From the NCBI GenBank assembly GCA_013298075.1, contig JAAFJG010000012.1, forward strand, positions 34,575 through 98,574: a DNA stretch of 64,000 nt, read 5' to 3'. Origin of the DNA: Cytophagales bacterium. Its GTDB lineage: Bacteria > Bacteroidota > Bacteroidia > Cytophagales > Microscillaceae. Positions 27,241 through 35,669 of the stretch are shown piece by piece. Below the pieces are notes generated by a model. That model did no database searches and was not told where the DNA came from. It was given only the letters and a program-made list of their open reading frames with translations. Every line of letters begins with the position of its first letter. Position 1 is the stretch's first letter. The position numbers were made by a program, and so were the translations under genes.

Positions 27241-28539
27241 CTATTGACAATATTCTTCAATTCCTTCTTTGATAGCATGGAAAGTATGCAATAAAATTTC
27301 TTCATTTTCTTCTAATAAAGTAACTCTAAAACCTTCTAATTCAGAACAAAAAGAAGAAATTGGCACGACACAAACGCCTTTCGCACCCAACAAATAATAT
27401 ACAAAACGTTTATCAAAAGGCATTTCTTGGCTTGTCCATTCTTCGACCATTTTTTGAATAGATGGATTTTTGATTGCCATTGTTTGTCCTTTTTTTAATA
27501 CATTTTTCTTAAAAATAATGGTATTATAAAAAGCACCATACGTTTTATTAAATCTAATTTGTGGTAAATTTCCTAAAATATCAGCAATTACTTCGCTTCT
27601 TTTTCCAATTTTTTCGTTTACTTCTTGACGATAAGCCGCATATCTTTGGTCTTGCATAATTTTTGGAATTGCCATTTGAGGTAATTTCGTTGAGCAAACC
27701 TCGATCATTTTTGCGTTATCCAATGCTAAACAAAATTGGTTAAATTCCTCATCTTTTTCTCTGTTATAATATTCTAACCAACCACAACGAGAGCCAGGCC
27801 AAGGAAACTCTTTTGAAATTCCTTTCATCGCAATCGCAGGCACATCTTCAATTACTTGTGCCAACGGAATTGCTTTGATACCATTATAAGTAATGTTCAA
27901 ATAAATTTCATCACTAATCAAAAAAAGTCCAAATTCTTTAGCAATTTTGACAATTTTTTGTAATATTTCCAAAGGATATACCATTCCTGTAGGATTATCA
28001 GGGTTGATTATCAGAATACCAACCACATTTGGATTGTATTTTATTTTGTTATATAAATCATCAATATCAGGATACCAATGATTATCGGGGTCTAATTTAT
28101 AAGTCAATGGCTCGTTTTTAGCGTGTGCTGCTTCCGCACTCGAATGGGTAGAATACGCAGGCGAAGGACCAATAACTCTCGAAGTTCGAGTAATAAATTG
28201 ATACACTTTTGCTATGCCATCTCCCAATCCATTCACAAAACAAATATCATTAGGCGTAATTTGAACGCCTTTTACTTGATTGTTTAACTCGGCTAAAAAT
28301 TTTCTTGTTTCTAAAATTCCTTTCGAAGGACAATAACCATACGCCTCATTATCCATCGAAATTTCTGCAATAATTTCTTTTATCCACGCAGGCATTTGAT
28401 GGTTTTTTTGGATTGGGTCGCCAATATTTTCCCAAAAAATTTCTTGTCCTTGTGCTTGTATTAATTCTGCTTTTTTAACGATTTCACGAATTTCATAACT
28501 CAATTCGTTTGCTCCCGCACTTAATAATCTTTGACGCAT
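27241..28539 (-). CDS. PLP-dependent class I/II aminotransferase
   Basis: 432 residues. It is a fold-type I aminotransferase of the alanine/aspartate type. IGDPIQKNHQMP, YGYCPSKGILETRKFLA, the cofactor-contacting NPDNPTGMVYP, the ISDEIYLN motif, and the PLP lysine in KGISKEFPWPGSRCGW are visible. The C-terminal FRVTLLEENEEIL holds the substrate-carboxylate arginine. An alanine/valine-type transaminase is likely; substrate not determinable. A short TTTTTTGGTTTTA tandem repeat (28560-28598) lies in its leader. Confidence 0.88.
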   Translation of the reverse strand: MRQRLLSAGANELSYEIREIVKKAELIQAQGQEIFWENIGDPIQKNHQMPAWIKEIIAEISMDNEAYGYCPSKGILETRKFLAELNNQVKGVQITPNDICFVNGLGDGIAKVYQFITRTSRVIGPSPAYSTHSSAEAAHAKNEPLTYKLDPDNHWYPDIDDLYNKIKYNPNVVGILIINPDNPTGMVYPLEILQKIVKIAKEFGLFLISDEIYLNITYNGIKAIPLAQVIEDVPAIAMKGISKEFPWPGSRCGWLEYYNREKDEEFNQFCLALDNAKMIEVCSTKLPQMAIPKIMQDQRYAAYRQEVNEKIGKRSEVIADILGNLPQIRFNKTYGAFYNTIIFKKNVLKKGQTMAIKNPSIQKMVEEWTSQEMPFDKRFVYYLLGAKGVCVVPISSFCSELEGFRVTLLEENEEILLHTFHAIKEGIEEYCQ

Positions 28540-28670
28540 TTTTTATTTATTTTTGTTTGTTTTTTGGTTTTATTTTTTGGTTTTATTTTTTGGTTTTTAG
28601 GTGATTATTGTATAAATAATTTTGTTTTACTATAAATAGAAATACTATTTATTTAAAAAATATAGTGAAA

Positions 28671-28755
28671 TATTAATATGAGAAACATAAAATTTTGGCT
28701 AAAGCCAACGATTAAATTTTATATTATCCTCCAGATAAATCTGGAGGCAATTCAA
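28671..28755 (-). repeat. REP-like element, copy A
   Basis: Contains GAGAAACAT, hairpin 1 TTGGCTAAAGCCAA and hairpin 2 CCTCCAGATAAATCTGGAGG followed by CAATTCAA. Single stem unit; lies 3' of btaB. Same family as copies at 34130, 48817, 49038, 50498, 57831 and 59350. Confidence 0.85.
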
Positions 28756-28808
28756 AAAATACATTTCAAAATATATATTTTCATTTTCAGCACAAACTTC
28801 GTAATAAC

Positions 28809-29450
28809 CTATTTTTTCATACCAATAAAAACCATATAATCCCAAACTCCCAACAAACCTTTTCTCACTTGTGAAATTAAAGGCGTAAAATTTTGCTCCA
28901 AAATAGGCAATATATGTCCGTCTAATTTTACGTGATTTCCTCTCATAAATTTTCTATAAAATTCAAAATTAGCATCATGAAAATCTACCACAGCCACTAC
29001 GCCATGCTCGGTTAAATCTTTGGGAGTTTGATGTACTAATTCTTGCCATTGTGGATTTATCATCGTGAGTGCGTAAGAAAATAAAATGGCATCAAATTTT
29101 TTATCAAACTTGTTGCCTGCTCCATAAGGTTCTTCCAAAAGCGTAACTCTGTCTTCGTATTTTTCTAATTTCGTTTTAGCGATGTTCAACATATCACCTG
29201 AAACGTCCATTCCTGTCAATTTTGCGTTAGGATACATTTTGGCTAAGGCTTTTATGTTTGAGCCTGTGCCACAACCTACTTCTAAAATTTCGATAGGTTT
29301 GAATCTATCCAAAGGTAATTTTTTTAAGATAGCATTACGTCCAAATAAAAAACTCCAACGTGTTGCATCATATATTTTTGCTTGAAAAGCATAATAACTT
29401 TTCATATCGTTTACTTGCCCTTCTTGGCTTGTAGATATTTTATCTTTCAT
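28809..29450 (-). CDS. btaB: BtaB-like N-methyltransferase of betaine-lipid synthesis
   Basis: 213 residues, a class I SAM methyltransferase. The early motif YDATRWSFLFGRNAILKKL is characteristic of BtaB; the SAM site is ILEVGCGTGSNIKALA, followed by LTGMDVSGDML. BtaB methylates diacylglyceryl-homoserine three times to give the betaine lipid DGTS. The partner btaA lies 2 kb upstream on the same strand, separated by an ATPase pair. DGTS usually replaces phospholipids under phosphate limitation; no Pho box was identified here. Confidence 0.78.
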   Translation of the reverse strand: MKDKISTSQEGQVNDMKSYYAFQAKIYDATRWSFLFGRNAILKKLPLDRFKPIEILEVGCGTGSNIKALAKMYPNAKLTGMDVSGDMLNIAKTKLEKYEDRVTLLEEPYGAGNKFDKKFDAILFSYALTMINPQWQELVHQTPKDLTEHGVVAVVDFHDANFEFYRKFMRGNHVKLDGHILPILEQNFTPLISQVRKGLLGVWDYMVFIGMKK

Positions 29451-29504
29451 TGATATTTATGATTTTTTTTTATAAAATTACTTTCAAATTTATACATTTT
29501 ATTT

Positions 29505-29861
29505 TTATGTATTTTTCTTTTCTGATGGATAAAATTGATGGTCTGAATCAAGAAATACCACATAAAAAATATGTCCGTTGATATAACCTGCTATTCTACC
29601 TTTTTGTCCATTTATTTTCATCACAACTGCCCAATTTAATTCTATATCTGGAAAAGGATTTTTAAATTCTGAATTTTTTGGAAAATCTCCATATACTTTA
29701 ATAAATTTTTGTTGTTCTGCTTCTATTCTATTGACATTACAAATATGCCCAAATTTTTCTATGGCATAGTTTAATAGTTCTTCTTTTTCCCATTCTTTAT
29801 AAGATTGTCCCGAAAAATATTCTGTATTATATCTAAAATCTTTAAAACTAAACAACATCAA
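29505..29861 (-). CDS. Small partner protein of the AAA ATPase
   Basis: At least 118 residues, from a TTG at 29861 or ATG at 29858. The frame upstream is protein-like (KKFEVISPIERKGNYKLEKF) and runs straight back to the TAA of the ATPase gene without ATG, GTG or TTG, so either translation starts internally or a start codon was lost. The C-terminal half (GRIAGYINGHIFYVVFLDSD, then HQFYP) has a RelE-like strand pattern. No named family. It lies directly downstream of the ATPase, so the two are probably one operon and may act as effector and regulator; that is inference. Confidence 0.6.
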   Translation of the reverse strand: MMLFSFKDFRYNTEYFSGQSYKEWEKEELLNYAIEKFGHICNVNRIEAEQQKFIKVYGDFPKNSEFKNPFPDIELNWAVVMKINGQKGRIAGYINGHIFYVVFLDSDHQFYPSEKKNT

Positions 29862-29945
29862 AGGTTTTTCTTCTTCAACAAATTTTTCTAATTTATAATT
29901 TCCTTTTCGTTCTATCGGAGATATAACCTCAAACTTTTTATTTTT

Positions 29946-31214
29946 TTATTGCCCATTTAAAAAATCCGTTTTAAACTTTTGTATATCACCTAAAAATGGG
30001 ATTGCCCCATATTTTCCTAACAAATAATCTTTTTCAAAGGAGGCATCATTTCTGACAGTAGTTTGATTGATTTTAAATTCTACTAATGAACTTAAATCGG
30101 TTGCACCCATTTCATTTTTTTCTACAAACCAAATTTGGTCACGTCTAAAAATTTCTTTTTTTAATAAATTTGTGTCATGCGAAGTAAATATAATTTGTGC
30201 TTTTTTATTTACTTTTAGATGAAATAATTTGATTAATTCGATAGTGAGCAATGTATGCAATCGTGAATCTAATTCATCTACCACTAAAATTTTTCCATTT
30301 TCTATTGTATCTATTATCGGACCCAAAAGGCTAAAAATTTTTGTTGTTCCTTTTGATTCTAAGTTAAAATCGATCATTTCATATTTTAAAAACTGATTTT
30401 TGTCGTTAAATTTTTTATGAAATGTATTGATAAAAACTTCGGTTGATTTTTCTATTATATTATCTTCTTCTCCAATTTCTATATTATCAAAACCTATTTT
30501 TATGGATTTGAAAAAGTTAATTACTTTTGTTTTAAATTCTTCTTCTTTTTGAAATTTTGAAATCGTGTATAAAGTAGTTGTGCTTTCTAAACCTGAAATA
30601 ATATTAAAATCTTTTTTAAACCATTTTAATATTTTCATAGAAATTTCTCCATTGAATTGTGAAATTGTCGACAAAAATAAAGCGTTTTGTCTTGTTTTTT
30701 CTACAATTCCTTTTCCTTCTTTAAAAAATAATTTATTGAATTTTATCTCTTGAAATTCACGTGTAAAAAGTTTTGTTTCTTTGTTTGATGTTTCGTTTTG
30801 TAATGTAAAAAGCCATTCTTTGTGTATTTTCTCTTTATCTACTTCAAATCCATAACGATAACGAGTTTCGTTAATATAAAAAACCATTTCAAACGACGAA
30901 GGTAATTGAGTGGTTTGGGTAGATAATAAAAATGGAATAATTTTTATTTCATCATCTACTTGATTTTCATTTGACGAAGTAAGAATGAAAGTTTTAAAAA
31001 AACTCATTGCTTTTATCAAATTACTTTTTCCACTACCATTAGCACCATATAAAACTGTACTTTTTAATATTTTTATTTTTTCAGAAGAATAATCAAATAC
31101 AGCATTTGAATCATTGTCAGTTTCGTGTTCTTTGATAGGATTATATCCAATCATACTAAACGTAACTGTTTCTTTAAATGATAAAAAATTATTTACTTTG
31201 AATTGTACAAACAT
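29946..31214 (-). CDS. AAA ATPase of the RloA/AAA_15 type
   Basis: 422 residues. It starts MFVQFKVNNFLSFKETVTFS, the standard opening of overcoming-lysogenization-type ABC/SMC-like ATPases. Walker A is LYGANGSGKSNLIKAM (~57-72), a long insertion follows, the signature/Walker B region is GKILVVDELDSRLH, and the switch His is in IIFTSHDTNLL. Such ATPases occur in anti-phage and abortive-infection loci with a small downstream effector. The pair sits between btaA and btaB, whose usual partnership it interrupts. There is no TOPRIM nuclease domain. Confidence 0.82.
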   Translation of the reverse strand: MFVQFKVNNFLSFKETVTFSMIGYNPIKEHETDNDSNAVFDYSSEKIKILKSTVLYGANGSGKSNLIKAMSFFKTFILTSSNENQVDDEIKIIPFLLSTQTTQLPSSFEMVFYINETRYRYGFEVDKEKIHKEWLFTLQNETSNKETKLFTREFQEIKFNKLFFKEGKGIVEKTRQNALFLSTISQFNGEISMKILKWFKKDFNIISGLESTTTLYTISKFQKEEEFKTKVINFFKSIKIGFDNIEIGEEDNIIEKSTEVFINTFHKKFNDKNQFLKYEMIDFNLESKGTTKIFSLLGPIIDTIENGKILVVDELDSRLHTLLTIELIKLFHLKVNKKAQIIFTSHDTNLLKKEIFRRDQIWFVEKNEMGATDLSSLVEFKINQTTVRNDASFEKDYLLGKYGAIPFLGDIQKFKTDFLNGQ

Positions 31215-31352
31215 TTTTTTTGATTTTTTTTTCTTTTAATTTTTACACTTAATTCTCTGCAAAATTAGATAAAAATAGTATAAAACCAAAATTTTTGTGA
31301 AAAAATCCCAAAAAACACTATTAAATGATAAAAAAATATGTATTTTTATATA

Positions 31353-31388
31353 AAAAACTCGGTTATAATTTTATAAAACCGAGTTTTT
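31353..31388 (-). terminator. Terminator of btaA
   Basis: Perfect 12-bp stem AAAAACTCGGTT / AACCGAGTTTTT just past the btaA stop. It separates btaA from the ATPase pair transcriptionally. Confidence 0.8.
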
Positions 31389-31398
31389 GAATACTATT

Positions 31399-32559
31399 TT
31401 ATTTCACCGTTCCAAAATACGTACTCGCATACGTCCCAACTCTATCCAATTTATGCGTTCTTTCTGTAATTTCAGTATCAAATTCTACCGCAGAATAAAC
31501 AAAATCAGGCAAGAAATCTATTTTGAAAGCCGCAGAACGCATCAAAATTTTTGTACCTTTTTTACTATTTTTAAGGATTAAATTCCATTCTTCTGTCAAA
31601 GCATTTACATCATGCGCAGCCAACCAATCTTGGTGGTCAAGCAAAATATAATGCGAATATTTATCAGGATTTGCTCTCAAAAATTCGCTAATGGTAGAAG
31701 TATGCAAATGAATATGAGAAGCATTTTGACGCAAAGTATCATAATTTTCTTCGACCAAATAATTAGGACTACAAGCACGCGTATATTTGCCTGTGAGATA
31801 CAAACGCCAAAAATAATTATCAGCCGTAGTCAATTCCATAAACACATTTCTCAAACAATCACGAATAAAACCTGCTACTTTTTCTTCAGGATATTCATCG
31901 ATAATAAGTTGTCTTTGCGCTCTCGGTACGCCCAACAAACTCATCGTAATATGACGATTGATAAACCAATTTATCCAAGTAGTAATGATTTTTGGCTCAA
32001 TTTCTTGATAAATTCCTTGTTGTGTTTCTATATCTTTTGCTTCCAAAAGTTCAGTAATCAGTTTTCTTAATTTTGGTCTGATGTCAATATATTGATTAAA
32101 CCACCAAGCAAAAGTTCCCGAAGTTCCTTGAAAATAAAAAGATTTTTTTCTAAAAAATATAATATTTTTATCCCAAAATTGTTGTGCATACGCAGGCATA
32201 TTGTTGCGTAATTTTTCAGCATATAATCCAACAGCATTGTCATAACGTCCTTCTCCAAACATACTCCAAAGCGAATCAAAATTAGCATCTTTGATTAAAG
32301 ATAATTTCAATTCTAAAAGAGCATTTTGGCGAGAATTTACATCAATGGCGTGAATAGCCGCAGGATTATCCAAGAGATAATCTAAGGCATTGCAGCCTGC
32401 ACTCGTAATCATTACCGCTTTACTATCGCTTTTGAATTGTAACATTTCTCTATCACAACGGGGGTCTTCCCAACAAGTATTGTAGATAAGATTGTTATTA
32501 TGGATATTCTGAAAAATTTTATCTCTTAATTGATTGAGAGATTGTTTGAATGAAAACAT
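31399..32559 (-). CDS. btaA: BtaA-like 3-amino-3-carboxypropyl transferase
   Basis: 386 residues of the DUF3419 family. The hallmarks IYNTCWEDPRCDREMLQF, ITSAGCNALDYLLDNP and IHAIDVNSRQNALLELKL match BtaA, which moves the aminocarboxypropyl group of SAM onto diacylglycerol, the first step of DGTS synthesis at the membrane. Later TISEFLRANPDKYSHYILLD and LMRSAAF fit the family. A -7-like box (TATCTTTG, minus strand, 32646-32653) precedes it. With BtaB it makes a phosphorus-free membrane lipid. Confidence 0.85.
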   Translation of the reverse strand: MFSFKQSLNQLRDKIFQNIHNNNLIYNTCWEDPRCDREMLQFKSDSKAVMITSAGCNALDYLLDNPAAIHAIDVNSRQNALLELKLSLIKDANFDSLWSMFGEGRYDNAVGLYAEKLRNNMPAYAQQFWDKNIIFFRKKSFYFQGTSGTFAWWFNQYIDIRPKLRKLITELLEAKDIETQQGIYQEIEPKIITTWINWFINRHITMSLLGVPRAQRQLIIDEYPEEKVAGFIRDCLRNVFMELTTADNYFWRLYLTGKYTRACSPNYLVEENYDTLRQNASHIHLHTSTISEFLRANPDKYSHYILLDHQDWLAAHDVNALTEEWNLILKNSKKGTKILMRSAAFKIDFLPDFVYSAVEFDTEITERTHKLDRVGTYASTYFGTVK

Positions 32560-32786
32560 AAATACTTATATTTTTTATTATGTTGATAATCAATAATTTA
32601 ACTACAAAAAATAATTTTTTTTGATTGATTATAGCAATTTTTTTGCAAAGATAATCAAAAAAATGTAATTTTTATATAATTTATTTAAAAAAATATGAAA
32701 CTATTTTTTACAAAAATAATAAATTTTACTTAATTTTGCAAAAAAAGATAGTATTTAATTTCTTATTCACATAAAAATAAAAAACA

Positions 32787-33344
32787 ATGGCAAAAGTAGA
32801 AAAAGAAGAACGTATTTTTCAATTAAAAATCACGTTAAAGGGCGCTCCTGTCAAAATTTGGAGACGAATAGAAGTAAAAAGTAGCGATAATTTTGAAGAT
32901 TTGCATAATAATATTCAAAGATTTATGGGCTGGGAAGATTGTCATTTGTACGATTTTACCAAAGGGCGAGATTATCAGATTGTTGATTCGAAAGAATCAA
33001 TGGATATGATGGAGGCAGATGCCATTGCTAAAAAAGTAAAATTAAGTGATTTTTTCAAGGCAGAAAAAGATAATATTCTTTATACGTATGATATGGGCGA
33101 TAGTTGGCAACATAGTGTAGTGTTAGAAAAAATATTGGTTTTTGATGCTAAGAAAGGGTATCCTTGTATTGTAAAAGGTGCAGGACAATGTCCACCTGAA
33201 GATTGTGGAGGCGTTTATGGATATGCTGATTTGTTAGCTATTTTGAAAGACCCAAATCACGAAGAATATGAAGATATGTGCGAATGGTTGGGCGTGGAAA
33301 GTGGAGATGAATGGGATCCAAATGAATATGATATTTATGGATAA
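32787..33344 (+). CDS. pRiA4b ORF-3-like protein
   Basis: 185 residues. The family landmarks are visible: FQLKITLKGAPVKIWRRIEV, FEDLHNNIQRFMGWEDCHLY, YTYDMGDSWQHSVVLEKIL and GQCPPEDCGGVYGY, with two cysteines in the last. Members were first noted on plasmids and insertion sequences; function is unknown. A TAATTTTG -7 box lies at 32731-32738. Acidic C terminus (EWDPNEYDI). Confidence 0.9.
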   Translation: MAKVEKEERIFQLKITLKGAPVKIWRRIEVKSSDNFEDLHNNIQRFMGWEDCHLYDFTKGRDYQIVDSKESMDMMEADAIAKKVKLSDFFKAEKDNILYTYDMGDSWQHSVVLEKILVFDAKKGYPCIVKGAGQCPPEDCGGVYGYADLLAILKDPNHEEYEDMCEWLGVESGDEWDPNEYDIYG

Positions 33345-33350
33345 TCATAA

Positions 33351-33390
33351 AAAAACACGCACAAAATTATTATTTTGTGCGTATTTTTTA
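33351..33390. terminator. Bidirectional terminator
   Basis: 11-bp stem ACGCACAAAAT / ATTTTGTGCGT with A and T runs on its sides, between convergent genes ending at 33344 and 33405. Confidence 0.85.
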
Positions 33391-33404
33391 TCACCATAAA
33401 AAAA

Positions 33405-33968
33405 CTAAATTCTTTTTAAATTAATAGTGATTTTTAATCTGGTAGGAACTGCGATTACACCTGTAGGAGCAGTAAATGGAATATTTCTATCCGTTTGAGT
33501 ATATAATACAAATTTTGTATCTGTCAATTCTTTGATGTCATATGTATCAGGTAAAGTCAAATCTACACCTGTTAAATAAGATTGAAAAGCAAGCGGAACG
33601 GCAGACAAAGGAATCTGTAAATTTGCACCCACCAATTTTAATTTTGTCCCATTTTCTAATAATTGCCATTGCCCACTTGTATTTTGCCCTGACAAATCCT
33701 TACCAGTAAAAGTTCCATCTGCTTTAAATGTTACACTTAATTGAGAAACATCAACTGACAAATTTTTCAAGGAGTTAGGGTCTATGCCAGAAGCTGCGAG
33801 AATAAACGCATTTAAAATTTCTATATCTGCTACGCCTTTATCGCCATTCCAAGGTCTTGCGGTGATAATTTGAGAAACTGCTGCCGTATTGTCAGGTGCT
33901 GCTGGTTCTTTCTTTTTACAAGAAATAACCGCTATCACTAAAAATAGGTAGATAATTATTTTTTTCAT
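33405..33968 (-). CDS. Hypothetical lipoprotein
   Basis: 187 residues. The signal MKKIIIYLFLVIAVISC has a lipobox at Cys17 followed by KKKEP, then a proline/alanine linker. The body resembles lipocalin-like or DUF4923-type Bacteroidota lipoproteins (VTFKADGTFTGKDLSG, then GQWQLLENGTKLKLVG, and a strand ELTDTKFVLYTQT). Probably outer-membrane-anchored, function unknown. Confidence 0.75.
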   Translation of the reverse strand: MKKIIIYLFLVIAVISCKKKEPAAPDNTAAVSQIITARPWNGDKGVADIEILNAFILAASGIDPNSLKNLSVDVSQLSVTFKADGTFTGKDLSGQNTSGQWQLLENGTKLKLVGANLQIPLSAVPLAFQSYLTGVDLTLPDTYDIKELTDTKFVLYTQTDRNIPFTAPTGVIAVPTRLKITINLKRI

Positions 33969-34129
33969 AATTTTAATTTTTTCTTTTCTTTTAATGATTT
34001 TTAAAACTGAAAAGTAAGTTTTTTTGAGAATATTTTTTTATTAGGTAATTTCTTAAATAATTGATACCACCCGAATTTTGTTGCAAATATATATTTTTAT
34101 TTTGAAAAAATACGTATATATTATAAGAA

Positions 34130-34192
34130 AATATCAATTTGAGAAACATAGAAATTTTGCCTAAAGCCAATGATTAAAGTCTATATTACCCC
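34130..34192 (-). repeat. REP-like element, copy B, truncated
   Basis: Carries ATATCAATTTGAGAAACAT, a decayed hairpin 1 (TTGCCTAAAGCCAA) and the linking segment, then breaks off at TATTACCCCC before hairpin 2. It overlaps the 3' end of the RAYT remnant, which reads into it. Confidence 0.7.
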
Positions 34193-34406
34193 CAATTTTT
34201 ATTTTCTCAACAGATTTTTCTGTAATATTTACCAAAAAATGAAAATGATTTGGCATTAAACAATAGGCTAATATATCGCAATGAGACAATAAAAATGTTC
34301 TTGTTTTGTATAAAAAGGCTAAATAATCTTCTCTTTTTTTGAAAATAATTTGGTTGTTGTTTCCTTGATTATAAATGTGGTATAAATTATCGCTAATGAG
34401 TTGCAT
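34161..34406 (-). pseudogene. RAYT/Y1 transposase remnant, N-terminal third
   Basis: 81 residues, MQLISDNLYHIYNQGNNNQ, then CLMPNHFHFLVNI with the HUH-type His-x-His pair of IS200/RAYT (Y1) transposases. Intact relatives are about 180 aa; the catalytic tyrosine helix is absent. The last residues (IDFNHWL) are encoded by REP copy B, so the gene was cut by or fused to that repeat. RAYT proteins mobilise REP sequences, which fits the many REP-like copies here. Confidence 0.8.
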
Positions 34407-34458
34407 AACTATTTTTTATATTTTAAAATTGCCTTTGTACTAACTTTTCATTTTATAA

Positions 34459-34549
34459 ATTTTTGAAAGTATGGTCAGACCTTCGCTTTGCTCGGTGCAG
34501 ACCATACTTTCAAAAATTGTGTCTGTACCGAAGTTTACGGAGGTCTGAC
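34459..34549. repeat. Paired inverted structured repeats
   Basis: A perfect 18-bp inverted repeat, ATTTTTGAAAGTATGGTC (34459-34476) and its complement at 34500-34517. In addition, 34474-34502 (GTCAGACC...GGTGCAGAC) has a diverged inverted copy at 34521-34549 (GTCTGTACCG...GGTCTGAC). They lie at the 5' side of the RAYT remnant and are a second REP-like family. Confidence 0.75.
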
Positions 34550-34625
34550 ATAATTTTTTCATTCCTATTCATTTTTAAAACTTAAAAAAATAAGGTCAAA
34601 ACTGCATAAGTAGCGGTTTTTAAGA

Positions 34626-35495
34626 TTAAATTTCTATTTTTAAATCATTTAAAAGTATTTTTTTAGCGTCAAATTCACAATTATTTTGAATGAAAAATAC
34701 AATTAATTTTCTCACAATATTTTTTAATTCCCTATGCTTACCCTGTAATTCTTGATGTGGTATTTTATCGTATTTTCCTTCGTGAGCAAATTTTGACCTG
34801 ATTTTATAGAAATTATCCACTGATTTAAAAGAAATAGGATAATTACAATAATTATTTAGAATATGAGAAACATACAAAGAAAATTTAAAAGTTAATTCTG
34901 TTGTATCTGGTACAACTAAATTCTCTAAAATACCAACTAAATCCACAAATGAGTTATTTATCTTTGTTTTATAATCAATAGCACTTGAAAATCTATCTAA
35001 AACCATTGTTAGTTTTTCATTTTTATTTCCTTTAATTTTTTCATAGAGATTTTCTATTTTTGGAATATCATTTGGGTTTAAGGTGTAAATATTATCTTCT
35101 TTTAAGAAAAAAGGATAATGAAAATGTGTTGAGTGTTTATCTACATTAAAACTTACAGGTGCAATTACTTCTCCTTCTTGAAATAAACGTAATGACATCA
35201 ATAAGTTATTTATATCATCTTTTATAGAATCATCTTCACATTCAAAAATAAATTGGCAAGCCATATATTTCAAAGTGTCCATTTCAGAAAATACTGTTCT
35301 TACACCTCGAGTATAAGGTGTTAACGGTTCTATTGCCATTGATTTAAGTGTATGATTTTCATTCAATTCAATATGCTCACTTCCAAGAAAAGAACCTTTT
35401 TCTTTATTTGTCATTTTACGAAATTCAAAATTAGCAATTTTAAAGTTTTCAGAATTATCTGATAATAAGATTTTAATTGGTGTTTTATAACTCAT
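34626..35495 (-). CDS. ApeA-like HEPN-domain protein
   Basis: 289 residues with no signal peptide. The N-terminal two thirds is an unrecognised alpha/beta region. Residues ~185-285 look like an Apea-type HEPN domain: LVGILENLVV...LTFKFSLYVSHIL, then FYKIRSKFAHEG, with Arg and His in R-x4-H spacing. Such domains are found in abortive-infection proteins that cleave RNA. It is a single gene with a RAYT remnant and repeats on one side and icmF on the other. The HEPN call is moderate; no paired regulator was found. Confidence 0.7.
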   Translation of the reverse strand: MSYKTPIKILLSDNSENFKIANFEFRKMTNKEKGSFLGSEHIELNENHTLKSMAIEPLTPYTRGVRTVFSEMDTLKYMACQFIFECEDDSIKDDINNLLMSLRLFQEGEVIAPVSFNVDKHSTHFHYPFFLKEDNIYTLNPNDIPKIENLYEKIKGNKNEKLTMVLDRFSSAIDYKTKINNSFVDLVGILENLVVPDTTELTFKFSLYVSHILNNYCNYPISFKSVDNFYKIRSKFAHEGKYDKIPHQELQGKHRELKNIVRKLIVFFIQNNCEFDAKKILLNDLKIEI

Positions 35496-35669
35496 AATTA
35501 TTATTTTAGGATTTAATTTATTTTTACAAATTTACTATTTTATTTTTAATTAAGCAAACAATCTTATAAATTAAACAAAAATTGTTTTTTAGAGTATCCT
35601 CATAAATTTTTTAAAATTAAAAATTAGGAAAAAAACAATTCCTAATTTCTAATTCTCAATTCCTAATTT

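Noticed and set aside
28560..28598. Short tandem repeat TTTTTTGGTTTTA as a regulatory array
   Set aside because: Similar A/T plus CC or GG repeats occur in other spacers here (e.g. 19913-19955); likely low-complexity slippage.
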